Assembly: GCA_030770545.1 (NCBI GenBank)
Contig: JAUCMP010000028.1
Span: forward strand, 12,047,501-12,111,500
Direction: 5' to 3'
DNA length: 64,000 nt
Source of the DNA: Macropodus opercularis
Lineage: Eukaryota > Chordata > Actinopteri > Anabantiformes > Osphronemidae
In this document: positions 10,965 through 20,116 of the stretch, piece by piece
How the letters are laid out: each line of letters starts with the position of its first letter
Numbering within the stretch: position 1 is the first letter of the stretch
Notes under the pieces: generated by a model
Database searches by the model: none
Told to the model about the DNA's origin: nothing
What the model saw: only the letters and a program-made list of their open reading frames with translations
Made by a program: the position numbers and the translations under genes

Positions 10965-11338
10965 GACCTGCATGCTCGTGATGCCAGAGGCCGCCTCTTT
11001 TGGGCGCCCCTCGCTGGTCGCGGTGCAGTGTGTTGAACTGGCAGCGAGAAAGCGCCGTCTGCTTAGCACCGCCCACAGCCGTGCTCTCCTTGCACGCCCC
11101 CAGATCTCCCACATGACGATGCGCTGCAGGCCCGCTGAGCGTCGGGGCCTGTGCAGACGCACGTACATGAAGTTACACCCACACCTGGGTGAAACGCATG
11201 CGTTTCAAAGCATCGAACCACAAACACACTCACGCATATAAAGTGACACAGGCAGGACACTCTGCAGCTCTGCGTGCACAAAACGCGAGGCCACGAGAAA
11301 GACTTGGGAGGGGTCGTCTCTCGACGCCGGCGTATTTC

Positions 11339-11357
11339 TCTGTTACTTTCACAAAAC
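11339..11357 (-). terminator. snRNA 3' box of U5 copy 1
   Basis: GTTTTGTGAAAGTAACAGA fits the GTTT-N-AAA-N-AGA form of vertebrate snRNA 3' boxes that direct 3' end formation. The same element follows the other U5 copies. Confidence 0.65.
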
Positions 11358-11361
11358 TCTG

Positions 11362-11484
11362 GCGGCTCTGCCGAGGGGCAAAGCCCAGCAAAAATTGACT
11401 CAACCCGTTTGAGTTCCTCTCCACGGAAATCTTTAGTAAAAGGCGAAAGACTTGTGCGTTATGAAGAGAAACCGGAGCGAAGAT
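11362..11484 (-). ncRNA. U5: U5 snRNA, array copy 1 (long promoter)
   Basis: U5 aligns 5' and 3' exon ends in the spliceosome. The conserved loop I sequence CGCCTTTTACTAAAGAT, an Sm site AATTTTTG and a 3' hairpin (GGCTTTGCC/GGCAGAGCC) are all present. The start at A11484 was chosen because it places the PSE-like element at -44 to -61, the same spacing as for U1 and U2 here. A 3' box, GTTTTGTGAAAGTAACAGA, begins 5 nt after the 3' end. Length is about 123 nt against ~116 in human. Confidence 0.92.
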
Positions 11485-11527
11485 GGCCCGGGCCTCAAAG
11501 CGAAGCAGAGGCCCCTCGTCTTCCCAG

Positions 11528-11545
11528 CCACAGCCGTCACGGAAG
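11528..11545 (-). promoter_or_regulatory. PSE-like element of U5 copy 1 (normal spacing)
   Basis: CTTCCGTGACGGCTGTGG lies at -44 to -61 of U5. It resembles the U1 and U2 elements of the same array and sits where the SNAPc-bound proximal sequence element of vertebrate snRNA genes is found. Equivalent long-form sites are at 14211-14228 and 22009-22026. Confidence 0.55.
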
Positions 11546-11636
11546 GCCCAGCTATTGCCGCTTGCTAGGCCCCTCCCCTTGCCCGGAGCCATGCGCCCGA
11601 TAGGCTCTGTGCAATCAGAGTGGCTCACGTCTAGGC

Positions 11637-11649
11637 TTTTGTCTTTGAC
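11637..11649 (-). terminator. snRNA 3' box of U1 copy 1
   Basis: GTCAAAGACAAAA lies 8 nt downstream of the U1 3' end and fits the vertebrate 3' box. It is conserved in all five U1 copies. Confidence 0.5.
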
Positions 11650-11656
11650 AGCTGAC

Positions 11657-11819
11657 GAGGGGAGAGCGCGAACGCAGTCCCCCACTACCACAAATTATGC
11701 AGTCGAGATTCCCGCATTTGGGGAATTCGCAGGGGTCAGACAGCCGGTGTGCAATGGCTGAGCCTCGCCCTGGGTGAACCACCTTCTTGATCATGGTATC
11801 TCCCCTGCCAGGTAAGTAT
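11657..11819 (-). ncRNA. U1: U1 snRNA, array copy 1
   Basis: This 163-nt gene starts with ATACTTACCTG, which pairs with 5' splice sites. It contains the Sm site AATTTGTGG and ends CGCGCTCTCCCCTC, close to human U1. A PSE-like element is at -43 to -60 and a 3' box (GTCAAAGACAAAA) starts 8 nt downstream. Confidence 0.96.
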
Positions 11820-11861
11820 GACTTGCTCCGCTCGCACTCAGGGAGCTCTCTCCGGGACTAA

Positions 11862-11879
11862 CCACGCTCACTGACGGTG
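11862..11879 (-). promoter_or_regulatory. PSE-like element of U1 copy 1
   Basis: CACCGTCAGTGAGCGTGG at -43 to -60 of U1. Equivalent sites in the other units are 13191-13208, 14545-14562, 20989-21006 and 22343-22360. Confidence 0.6.
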
Positions 11880-12128
11880 CTGACAGTGGGAAGAAGGCAG
11901 CTTTGCGGAGCCTGCCGGTCTGCACCAGTTGTACTTTTCAGTAAAGGCTGGCGAACGTTAGTCGCTGTTCTCTCTCTGTCTTGTTGTTTTCTCTCAAAGG
12001 GGAGCAGACTTGTCCCATCATGCATTGCTGCCTTTTTCCACAGGAAATCCCATAGGCTGGACAGAAGGTGAGCCCGACAGAGCGGAGCGCAGCGCATTGA
12101 CAATGGCTTGGCGTTGAACACAGAGTGT

Positions 12129-12318
12129 GGGGGTGCACCGTTCCCAGAAGCGCTGCAATACCAGGTCGATGCGTGGAGTGGACGGAGCAAGCCCCTGTTC
12201 CACCTCCCTGCTCCAAAAAGCAATTTAATATATGGTCCCCGGGTAGGGGACGTATCAGATATTAAACTGATAAGAACAGATACTACACTTGATCTTAGCC
12301 AAAAGGCCGAGAAGCGAT
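12129..12318 (-). ncRNA. U2: U2 snRNA, array copy 2 (first full copy)
   Basis: This 190-nt gene starts ATCGCTTCTCGGCC, includes the branch-point pairing region (GTAGTATCTGTTC), a GCTTTTTGG Sm-type site and 3' stem-loops ending GGTGCACCCCC. It is nearly the same as vertebrate U2 in the first ~80 nt. It carries the array consensus at positions 155 and 180, where other copies vary. Confidence 0.96.
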
Positions 12319-12362
12319 GACCTGCATGCTCGTGATGCCAGAGGCCGCCTCTTTTGGGCGCC

Positions 12363-12379
12363 CCTCGCTGGTCGCGGTG
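12363..12379 (-). promoter_or_regulatory. PSE-like element of U2 copy 2
   Basis: CACCGCGACCAGCGAGG at -45 to -61 of U2. Equivalent sites are 11009-11025, 13692-13708, 20161-20177, 21490-21506 and 22825-22841. Confidence 0.55.
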
Positions 12380-12715
12380 CAGTGTGTTGAACTGGCAGCG
12401 AGAAAGCGCCGTCTGCTTAGCACCGCCCACAGCCGTGCTCTCCTTGCACGCCCCCAGATCTCCCACATGACGATGCGCTGCAGGCCCGCTGAGCGTCGGG
12501 GCCTGTGCAGACGCACGTACATGAAGTTACACCCACACCTGGGTGAAACGCATGCGTTTCAAAGCATCGAACCACAAACACACTCACGCATATAAAGTGA
12601 CACAGGCAGGACACTTTGCAGCTCTGCGTGCACAAAACGCGAGGCCACGAGAAAGACTTGGGAGGGGTCGTCTCTCGACGCCGGCGTATTTCTCTGTTAC
12701 TTTCACAAAACTCTG

Positions 12716-12838
12716 GCGGCTCTGCCGAGGGGCAAAGCCCAGCAAAAATTGACTCAACCCGTTTGAGTTCCTCTCCACGGAAATCTTTAGTAAAAGGCGA
12801 AAGACTTGTGCGTTATGAAGAGAAACCGGAGCGAAGAT
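12716..12838 (-). ncRNA. U5: U5 snRNA, array copy 2 (short promoter)
   Basis: The transcribed sequence is essentially that of copy 1. Upstream, 25 bp are missing, which moves the PSE-like element to -19 to -36. In vertebrates the PSE sets the start site from about -55, so this copy is probably silent or starts inside U5 (inference). Confidence 0.85.
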
Positions 12839-12856
12839 GGCCCCTCGTCTTCCCAG

Positions 12857-12874
12857 CCACAGCCGTCACGGAAG
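12857..12874 (-). promoter_or_regulatory. PSE-like element of U5 copy 2 (displaced)
   Basis: The same 18-bp element as in the long form, but at -19 to -36 because of the 25-bp deletion. The U5 at 20636 has the same displaced arrangement. Confidence 0.5.
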
Positions 12875-12985
12875 GCCCAGCTATTGCCGCTTGCTAGGCC
12901 CCTCCCCTTGCCCGGAGCCATGCGCCCGATAGGCTCTGTGCAATCAGAGTGGCTCACGACTAGGCTTTTGTCTTTGACAGCTGAC

Positions 12986-13148
12986 GAGGGGAGAGCGCGA
13001 ACGCAGTCCCCCACTACCACAAATTATGCAGTCGAGATTCCCGCATTTGGGGAATTCGCAGGGGTCAGACAGCCGGTGTGCAATGGCTGAGCCTCGCCCT
13101 GGGTGAACCACCTTCTTGATCATGGTATCTCCCCTGCCAGGTAAGTAT
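12986..13148 (-). ncRNA. U1: U1 snRNA, array copy 2
   Basis: Full-length 163-nt U1 with intact 5' end, Sm site and 3' stem. No substitution against copy 1 was noticed in the transcribed part. Confidence 0.96.
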
Positions 13149-13457
13149 GACTTGCTCCGCTCGCACTCAGGGAGCTCTCTCCGGGACTAACCACGCTCAC
13201 TGACGGTGCTGACAGTGGGAAGAAGGCAGCTTTGCGGAGCCTGCCGGTCTGCACCAGTTGTACTTTTCAGTAAAGGCTGGCGAACGTTAGTCGCTGTTCT
13301 CTCTCTGTCTTGTTGTTTTCTCTCAAAGGGGAGCAGACTTGTCCCATCATGCATTGCTGCCTTTTTCCACAGGAAATCCCATAGGCTGGACAGAAGGTGA
13401 GCCCGACAGAGCGGAGCGCAGCGCATTGACAATGGCTTGGCGTTGAACACAGAGTGT

Positions 13458-13647
13458 GGGGGTGCACCGTTCCCAGAAGCGCTGCAATACCATGTCGATG
13501 CGTGGAGTGGACGGAGCAAGCCCCTGTTCCACCTCCCTGCTCCAAAAAGCAATTTAATATATGGTCCCCGGGTAGGGGACGTATCAGATATTAAACTGAT
13601 AAGAACAGATACTACACTTGATCTTAGCCAAAAGGCCGAGAAGCGAT
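13458..13647 (-). ncRNA. U2: U2 snRNA, array copy 3 (C155A)
   Basis: Full-length U2. One substitution from the array consensus, C to A at RNA position 155 (plus base 13493), lies in the 3' stem-loop region. Confidence 0.95.
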
Positions 13648-14044
13648 GACCTGCATGCTCGTGATGCCAGAGGCCGCCTCTTTTGGGCGCCCCTCGCTGG
13701 TCGCGGTGCAGTGTGTTGAACTGGCAGCGAGAAAGCGCCGTCTGCTTAGCACCGCCCACAGCCGTGCTCTCCTTGCACGCCCCCAGATCTCCCACATGAC
13801 GATGCGCTGCAGGCCCGCTGAGCGTCGGGGCCTGTGCAGACGCACGTACATGAAGTTACACCCACACCTGGGTGAAACGCATGCGTTTCAAAGCATCGAA
13901 CCACAAACACACTCACGCATATAAAGTGACACAGGCAGGACACTCTGCAGCTCTGCGTGCACAAAACGCGAGGCCACGAGAAAGACTTGGGAGGGGTCGT
14001 CTCTCGACGCCGGCGTATTTCTCTGTTACTTTCACAAAACTCTG

Positions 14045-14167
14045 GCGGCTCTGCCGAGGGGCAAAGCCCAGCAAAAATTGACTCAACCCGTTTGAGTTCC
14101 TCTCCACGGAAATCTTTAGTAAAAGGCGAAAGACTTGTGCGTTATGAAGAGAAACCGGAGCGAAGAT
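14045..14167 (-). ncRNA. U5: U5 snRNA, array copy 3 (long promoter)
   Basis: Full-length U5 with conserved loop I, Sm site and 3' box. The PSE-like element is at 14211-14228, in normal spacing. Confidence 0.92.
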
Positions 14168-14339
14168 GGCCCGGGCCTCAAAGCGAAGCAGAGGCCCCTC
14201 GTCTTCCCAGCCACAGCCGTCACGGAAGGCCCAGCTATTGCCGCTTGCTAGGCCCCTCCCCTTGCCCGGAGCCATGCGCCCGATAGGCTCTGTGCAATCA
14301 GAGTGGCTCACGACTAGGCTTTTGTCTTTGACAGCTGAC

Positions 14340-14502
14340 GAGGGGAGAGCGCGAACGCAGTCCCCCGCTACCACAAATTATGCAGTCGAGATTCCCGCAT
14401 TTGGGGAATTCGCAGGGGTCAGACAGCCGGTGTGCAATGGCTGAGCCTCGCCCTGGGTGAACCACCTTCTTGATCATGGTATCTCCCCTGCCAGGTAAGT
14501 AT
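14340..14502 (-). ncRNA. U1: U1 snRNA, array copy 3 (U136C)
   Basis: Full-length U1. One substitution from the other copies, U to C at RNA position 136 (plus base 14367), just 3' of the Sm site. It is likely tolerated if it falls in the last stem. Confidence 0.95.
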
Positions 14503-14811
14503 GACTTGCTCCGCTCGCACTCAGGGAGCTCTCTCCGGGACTAACCACGCTCACTGACGGTGCTGACAGTGGGAAGAAGGCAGCTTTGCGGAGCCTGCCG
14601 GTCTGCACCAGTTGTACTTTTCAGTAAAGGCTGGCGAACGTTAGTCGCTGTTCTCTCTCTGTCTTGTTGTTTTCTCTCAAAGGGGAGCAGACTTGTCCCA
14701 TCATGCATTGCTGCCTTTTTCCACAGGAAATCCCATAGGCTGGACAGAAGGTGAGCCCGACAGAGCGGAGCGCAGCGCATTGACAATGGCTTGGCGTTGA
14801 ACACAGAGTGT

Positions 14812-14959
14812 GGGGGTGCACCGTTCCCAGAAGCGCTGCAATACCAGGTCGATGCGTGGAGTGGACGGAGCAAGCCCCTGTTCCACCTCCCTGCTCCAAA
14901 AAGCAATTTAATATATGGTCCCCGGGTAGGGGACGTATCAGATATTAAACTGATAAGAA

Positions 14960-14964
<5 letters not shown>
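14812..14964 (-). pseudogene. U2: U2 copy 4, 3' part, split by LINE
   Basis: U2 nucleotides 38 to 190 downstream of the LINE poly(A). Nucleotides 38-82 are the target-site duplication and recur at 20035-20079. This part has lost its promoter. Confidence 0.93.
14920..14964. repeat. 45-bp target-site duplication, 3' side of LINE
   Basis: Identical to 20035-20079. It corresponds to U2 positions 38-82. Confidence 0.93.
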
Positions 14965-14991
<27 letters not shown>

Positions 14992-15202
14992 ATTCAACAA
15001 ATTAGAACACAAAACAAAAGAGACACAAACCATACTACAAATCAAGAAGCACTTATAGCTCAATAACCATTAACTGTTCAACTCACACTTATCATCAGTT
15101 ACACAACAGATTTCCACATTTAACAAACATTGCATACTTTCCCATTCCCCAAGATTCCCCCTTACCCCTCCTCCTCCTCCTGTTTCCCGTCCCTCAATCC
15201 CC

Positions 15203-18200
15203 TCACCCCCTTTCTTCCAACCACCCCTTCCACTTTTCTTTGGCCGCGTGAAAACCCCACCTCTCCATGTCCCACTTTGCCCGTTCACGCACCTCCCATT
15301 CCACCCTCCTCACCACTGCCTCCACTGTGGCTCCCTTCCGTCCCTTTGCCACTTCCTGACGCGCCTTCCACAATCCCTTTTTACACAGACTAATCACTAG
15401 CCATGCTTGTCCGCCCATCCCCGACCCTCTTTCCACCGCATCCCACGTCACCATCCCACACACTCCCAGCCGCAGTAACAACCTCTCCACCCTTGCCCAC
15501 ACCACCCCTGCAAAGCTGCAGTCCCACATCACATGACGCACTGTCTCCTCTGCCATACAGTGTGGCCTCGGGCAGACTGGTGACCTGCTCAGCCCGTGCC
15601 GGTGCATCTTCTCCCGCACCGGGAGGCATTTGTGCAGGCACAACCAGTTTAGGTCTTTTAGTCCATTATCTAGCCCTGGCCGTTGCACTTCACGCCACGT
15701 GCTGGGGGGGACCCCAGGCAGTGGCTGCAGACCCCATTTTCCCCTGATCACATCGTAAGCTCTCCTCTGATCCCGCCACACCCCATCCTTCAAGATCTCC
15801 GGGTGTTCCCGAAGCCACCGCGCCGCATGTGCAAAATGCCATGGGAGCCTTTCCGCTTTGGGCACCAGATGAGACCACTCTATGAGACCCCTTGCGGGGT
15901 AGGAAAAATAAAACCGCAACCCCTGACCCACCGGGTGCCCCCCCACTGTCGTCAGCCCTCTGAGTAAAGACGTGACAAAGAAAACGTCCAGCTTGAGAGG
16001 AAGGTCAGGGACATCCCGCCCCCCCTCCCCGATCCCCGCCCCCATGCGTCTACGTGCTACCCATTCATACCTCCCACCCCACACAAAATCAAACACAGCA
16101 CCGACCAAAATCCGTCGCATGGCTCTCGGCAGCGGGAAGACGCTCGCTAGGTGCAGCAAGGATGCCAGGACATCCGCTTTTAGCACCAACACCTTCCCCG
16201 TCAGCGTCAGCTGGCGCGCCTTCCAGAGCCCAAGCTTTGCCCGGACTTTTGCCAACCTCTCCGTCCAGTTCAGAGCCGCACTATTGGCTGTCTCATACAG
16301 CACTCCCAAAATCTTAATTGGGCCCTCACAAACCGCTATACCTCCCACCGTGTGCGTGCGATGCTTCCACCTCCCGAAAAACTTCACCATGCTCTTCCCA
16401 AGGTTTAAACGTGATCCAGACACTCTGCCAAAAGCCCTAAAAGTCTCCAAAACCCGCACCAGACCCCCATCCTCCCCTAATAGCAAAGTGGTGTCGTCTG
16501 CGTACTGCGTAAGCTTCGTCCTCCGCAGTCCCCCCCCTGGCACTAAAGCTCCCACCACCCTGGGATCTGCCCTGATTGCCGCCGCCACCGGCTCCATGTA
16601 GAGCACAAACAGCAGCGGCGACAACGGGCATCCCTGTCGCACCCCCGACCGCACCGCAAACTCCCTACTCAGGTGCCCATTTACCTTCACCACACTACTC
16701 GCCCCAGCATACAAGCACTCCAACCACCCCACAAACCTCTCTCCGAACCCCATCCCTCTCAACACTCTAAACAAAAACCCCCAGTGCACCCGATCAAAAG
16801 CCTTCTCCTGATCCAATCCCACCACCATTAACGGCACCTGCCGGTCCTCCGCCCAGGCCCCGGCATCACGTACAAGCTGGAGGTTCTGCTGGACTGACCT
16901 CCCCGCCACTCCACACGTCTGGTCCACATGGACCACCTGGGGGAGGACCGCCCCCAGCCGCTTAGCAAGGACCCGGGCCAGGATCTTATAATCCACCCCC
17001 AACATTGTCAACGGCCGCCAGTTCCTCAAATCCATCCTGTCACCCCTCTTGTGCACCAGTGTGATCACCCCTACCCTAAAGGTTGTGCTCCACCTTCCCT
17101 CCTGCAGGCCCTCAGTGAGGACCTCAAGTAAGGCAGGCCCCAACTGTTCCCAGAATGCAACGTAAAACTCAACTGGCAGTCCGTCCCTCCCCGGGACCTT
17201 CCGACTTTTCATACCAGTGAGCGCCTCTTTCAGCTCACTCAAAGTGAGCGGCGCTTCAAGCCCTGTAACCTGCTCGCCTGTCACCCGTCTCCCCACCAAT
17301 CCCACAAACCCCTCTACCCCTTCCTCCACTGTATCCTGTTCGCAGAAAAAATCCTCATAATATTCTGCTGCAGCTTCCACCATTCCCTCAGTATCCACCA
17401 CCACGTGACCCACGTCCCTGCGCACACCCTGAAATACCTGCCGGGCCTTTGCCGCCCGGACCGACCCAAAAAAACGCGCATTGCACCCCTCGTTCCACTC
17501 GCGGTACTCTCCCCGACTAGCCAGTAAATACGCTCTGGCCCGCTCTGCATACACTATCCTCAAACGCTCCCTGACACTACCCTCAACCCCTCCCCTCGGG
17601 TCTCCCCCTGCATTTAACACCACTTGCTGCCACTCCAACGTTCTCTGTAACCCCTCCACCTCCTTTCTCTCCTCTTGTGCCCTCTGCCGCGAAAACCTAA
17701 TACAAAACCCCCTCAAACGCCCCTTCACCATTTCCCACCACTCCCCCGCTGTGTCGCAGACCTCCCTGAGCCCAAGCAATACCTCAAGGAAAGATGTACA
17801 CTGGACTCGGAAGGACTCCAGTTCCAACAGGCGGCAGTTCATTCTCCAATACCCTGGCCCAAAACCCGGACTCCCCACCGACCCAGAAAACACCAACCCA
17901 CAGTGATCCGAAAAGAAATTGGGCACCATTCTACCGTGCTCCAGGACCATCGCCCGTGAAAAAAAAACCCTGTCCAACACACTCACGTTCCCCCGGGAGT
18001 TTCGCCAGGTGGGCCCACCCAAAGGTGGCTGCACCGCCTGACTCCCATCCACCAACCCCATTTCCCGAAAAGGCGCCAGCCACCCTACCAAACCTTGCCC
18101 CACATCCTCGTTCCAGTCTCCCCCAACAATCAAAGTTCTGTTCGTTGCACAGTGCGGTATCACAGCCTGCACCATGTCCCGCCTTTCAGAGGCTACTTGT

Positions 18201-18538
18201 GGCCCGTAAACCCCAATTGCCCGGAAACGGTGCCCATCCATACTGAAATCCGCCCCCAACACCCTACCCTGCTGCACCCCAAAGGAGCGCTCCACCCGTA
18301 GCCTCCTCCCAAACAAAATGCCCACCCCAGACGAATGGACGCCCCCCACACTCCAAACAGCCCCCCCTTCCCCCCATTCCCTCCCAAAAAGCTCCGCATC
18401 CCCCCCATCTCTCAAATGCACTTCCTGCAACAAAACTACATCAAGATTCAGTCCTCTCAGAAACAAAAAAACAGCTGCCCGCTTTAGCGGGTCACGCAGC
18501 CCTCTTACATTAAACGTGGCCACCTTTAAAGTCCCCAT
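15203..18538 (-). CDS. LINE ORF2: AP-like endonuclease and reverse transcriptase
   Basis: About 1,111 aa from the ATG at 18538 (an in-frame ATG at 18562 is possible but lacks homology-like sequence). The N-terminal ~230 residues are an endonuclease/exonuclease/phosphatase domain with TFNVRGL, LLQEVH and SDHCGL, which nicks the target. The reverse transcriptase occupies roughly residues 470-760, with RNWRPLTML, LDQEKAFDRVHW, GVRQGCPLSPLLF and the catalytic YADD. Near the C-terminus is a zinc-binding CPRPHC...H...C segment typical of L1/Tx1 proteins. No stop or frameshift is present. Its GC content and codon use differ clearly from flanking AT-rich sequence. Confidence 0.95.
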   Translation of the reverse strand: MGTLKVATFNVRGLRDPLKRAAVFLFLRGLNLDVVLLQEVHLRDGGDAELFGREWGEGGAVWSVGGVHSSGVGILFGRRLRVERSFGVQQGRVLGADFSMDGHRFRAIGVYGPQVASERRDMVQAVIPHCATNRTLIVGGDWNEDVGQGLVGWLAPFREMGLVDGSQAVQPPLGGPTWRNSRGNVSVLDRVFFSRAMVLEHGRMVPNFFSDHCGLVFSGSVGSPGFGPGYWRMNCRLLELESFRVQCTSFLEVLLGLREVCDTAGEWWEMVKGRLRGFCIRFSRQRAQEERKEVEGLQRTLEWQQVVLNAGGDPRGGVEGSVRERLRIVYAERARAYLLASRGEYREWNEGCNARFFGSVRAAKARQVFQGVRRDVGHVVVDTEGMVEAAAEYYEDFFCEQDTVEEGVEGFVGLVGRRVTGEQVTGLEAPLTLSELKEALTGMKSRKVPGRDGLPVEFYVAFWEQLGPALLEVLTEGLQEGRWSTTFRVGVITLVHKRGDRMDLRNWRPLTMLGVDYKILARVLAKRLGAVLPQVVHVDQTCGVAGRSVQQNLQLVRDAGAWAEDRQVPLMVVGLDQEKAFDRVHWGFLFRVLRGMGFGERFVGWLECLYAGASSVVKVNGHLSREFAVRSGVRQGCPLSPLLFVLYMEPVAAAIRADPRVVGALVPGGGLRRTKLTQYADDTTLLLGEDGGLVRVLETFRAFGRVSGSRLNLGKSMVKFFGRWKHRTHTVGGIAVCEGPIKILGVLYETANSAALNWTERLAKVRAKLGLWKARQLTLTGKVLVLKADVLASLLHLASVFPLPRAMRRILVGAVFDFVWGGRYEWVARRRMGAGIGEGGRDVPDLPLKLDVFFVTSLLRGLTTVGGHPVGQGLRFYFSYPARGLIEWSHLVPKAERLPWHFAHAARWLREHPEILKDGVWRDQRRAYDVIRGKWGLQPLPGVPPSTWREVQRPGLDNGLKDLNWLCLHKCLPVREKMHRHGLSRSPVCPRPHCMAEETVRHVMWDCSFAGVVWARVERLLLRLGVCGMVTWDAVERGSGMGGQAWLVISLCKKGLWKARQEVAKGRKGATVEAVVRRVEWEVRERAKWDMERWGFHAAKEKWKGWLEERG

Positions 18539-18632
18539 GATTCTGAAATAGCAAAACACCACCCCCTACCTCTCAAAATGACTCCCCCACCTACTTCCAC
18601 AGCTAAACAAACCCCAAGAGTCTTTCAACATT

Positions 18633-19988
18633 TCAGTCCTTGAAAATGTCACCTTCGTCCATCTGCTCTGCCCAGGAAAAGTGGCGCTCGGCCCCCTGAT
18701 CTCCTTCCTCTCGTTGATCCCGCTTCTCTCGACCCACCTCTGCCAGTGTGGGGAGCGAGAGGAGTCCAGGTGACAGTGCGAAGTCTAAGTCAAACGTCTC
18801 TACTCCTGTCGTGCCCAGTCCAGACGATGAGCCTGGCCCCTCCTCCAGCGACGACAGCATCTCCGTCTGTGGTCCTTGCTCACCATGGCCTCCATTGCTG
18901 CTCCCCTCCTCACCTGCTGCCAGTAGCTGCATTTCCCCCTTTTTTATCTTCTTAGTTGTCGACCCTCTCTCCATCGCCTGCCGCTCTGCTCCGCAGTCCT
19001 CCTCAGGCGCCGGCCCGCGGCTTCTCCCACGCACTTTCCTGCCCAACACCTCCTTCCTGGCGCCCGCACCCCCATGGAGGACTTCGGGAATGCCGTGTGC
19101 CGCCGTGGGGTCTTCCCCCTCGTGCAACAGAGCGTCGCTCTCCTCGACCTCGACCCTGCTGGACTCCTCCGCCGCGCCCTCGAGCTCCTCTGCACCGGGT
19201 GTCTGCCTCTTCACCATCTCGTCCTCCTGCCTGCTGCTCGCTCTACTGGCCGCCTCAGCAAATGTCTTCCTCCTCCCGGGGCAGTCTCTGTACAGGTGGC
19301 CTAAATCACCACACCCGTGACAGGCCTTGTTGTACGGGCAATTGTTGGTGTCGTGCCCCTCCCTCTCACAAAACCTGCAAAACAAAATCCCACAGCCCAC
19401 TTCCACGTGCCCATGCCGTTTGCACCGCCGACAGAACATCGGCTGCCTGGCATAAAACAGATATCCCCTGTCTGCTCCCAATTGAAAAAATGCCGGCGGG
19501 TGCTTCCAGCCGTCTACACCGTCCTTGTCTTCATGCAGCAGCACCTGAAACTGCCGCCGCCCAGTCCAGTAGCCCAGCGGGTCCTTCACGAAGCGTGCAG
19601 CGGACACCACTTCCGCAAAACGTCCCAAAAACTCCCCCAGTGCCAAGTCAGTAACATATGGATTAAACATGTGCACCGTCACCACCCTAAAGTTTGGTTT
19701 GTCCAAGCTCGTTACCGTGAAGAAAGACAAAGGTGAAACCGCCCTTTGCTGATTGCAGTTCCCCATCACCGCATGATAAGTCTCAGCTGTGGCCATGGTA
19801 ACATCGTAGGCTCTCACCTGCTGGTTCCACTGCAGGCAGTAGACATCCGCCACCTGCAATTTGAGTTGCCCCTGGATCACTCCTCGACAAAAAACGTCTC
19901 GTGGCATAACCTCCTTCTCGTTGTCCTTCCATTGAAAACGTAACGTATTTCGTAATCCAACCCTGGGTGAAAATCCACCAGCTGCCAT
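18633..19988 (-). CDS. LINE ORF1: RNA-binding gag-like protein with CCHC knuckles
   Basis: 451 aa from the ATG at 19988, chosen because it is the first ATG inside the element; the open frame runs further upstream only through flanking snRNA sequence. Residues ~175-230 hold three zinc knuckles (CRRCKRHGHVEVGC, CRFCEREGHDTNNC, CHGCGDLGHLYRDC). The C-terminal half is rich in Glu, Gly and Ser. ORF1 proteins coat the element RNA. A gap of 94 nt separates it from the ORF2 ATG. Confidence 0.9.
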   Translation of the reverse strand: MAAGGFSPRVGLRNTLRFQWKDNEKEVMPRDVFCRGVIQGQLKLQVADVYCLQWNQQVRAYDVTMATAETYHAVMGNCNQQRAVSPLSFFTVTSLDKPNFRVVTVHMFNPYVTDLALGEFLGRFAEVVSAARFVKDPLGYWTGRRQFQVLLHEDKDGVDGWKHPPAFFQLGADRGYLFYARQPMFCRRCKRHGHVEVGCGILFCRFCEREGHDTNNCPYNKACHGCGDLGHLYRDCPGRRKTFAEAASRASSRQEDEMVKRQTPGAEELEGAAEESSRVEVEESDALLHEGEDPTAAHGIPEVLHGGAGARKEVLGRKVRGRSRGPAPEEDCGAERQAMERGSTTKKIKKGEMQLLAAGEEGSSNGGHGEQGPQTEMLSSLEEGPGSSSGLGTTGVETFDLDFALSPGLLSLPTLAEVGREKRDQREEGDQGAERHFSWAEQMDEGDIFKD

Positions 19989-20034
19989 CTTCACGACCAC
20001 TCCACTTTTCCAAACACCAAGTAAGTCCTCTGCC

Positions 20035-20079
20035 CCCCGGGTAGGGGACGTATCAGATATTAAACTGATAAGAACAGAT
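20035..20079. repeat. 45-bp target-site duplication, 5' side of LINE
   Basis: Identical to 14920-14964; the element's 5' end abuts U2 position 82. Confidence 0.93.
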
Positions 20080-20116
20080 ACTACACTTGATCTTAGCCAA
20101 AAGGCCGAGAAGCGAT
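20035..20116 (-). pseudogene. U2: U2 copy 4, 5' part (nt 1-82)
   Basis: Holds the U2 start at 20116 and runs directly into the 5' end of the LINE. Its PSE-like element (20161-20177) is intact, so the U2 promoter points into the element. Confidence 0.93.

Larger units (their letters stand above)
14965..20034 (-). mobile_element. U2-targeted non-LTR retrotransposon (Keno-like, Tx1/L1 type), full length
   Basis: A 5,070-bp element in the same orientation as U2, with a very short 5' UTR (46 bp), ORF1 with zinc knuckles, ORF2 with AP endonuclease and reverse transcriptase, a ~210-bp 3' UTR and a 27-bp poly(A) seen as T14965-14991. It lies exactly between two copies of a 45-bp U2 segment. Keno elements, of the Tx1 clade, are known to insert into U2 snRNA genes of fishes; target and domain layout fit. 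Both ORFs are open, so it may be active or very young. Related untargeted L1/Tx1 elements are the alternative, but the position within U2 argues for specificity. Confidence 0.9.

Noticed and set aside
15403..18301. Proline/serine-rich plus-strand frames, up to 209 codons, opposite LINE ORF2
   Set aside because: They are antisense shadows of the GC-rich reverse transcriptase ORF.
18748..19736. Open plus-strand frames up to 232 codons opposite LINE ORF1
   Set aside because: Antisense shadows of ORF1; the CCHC motifs fix the coding strand.
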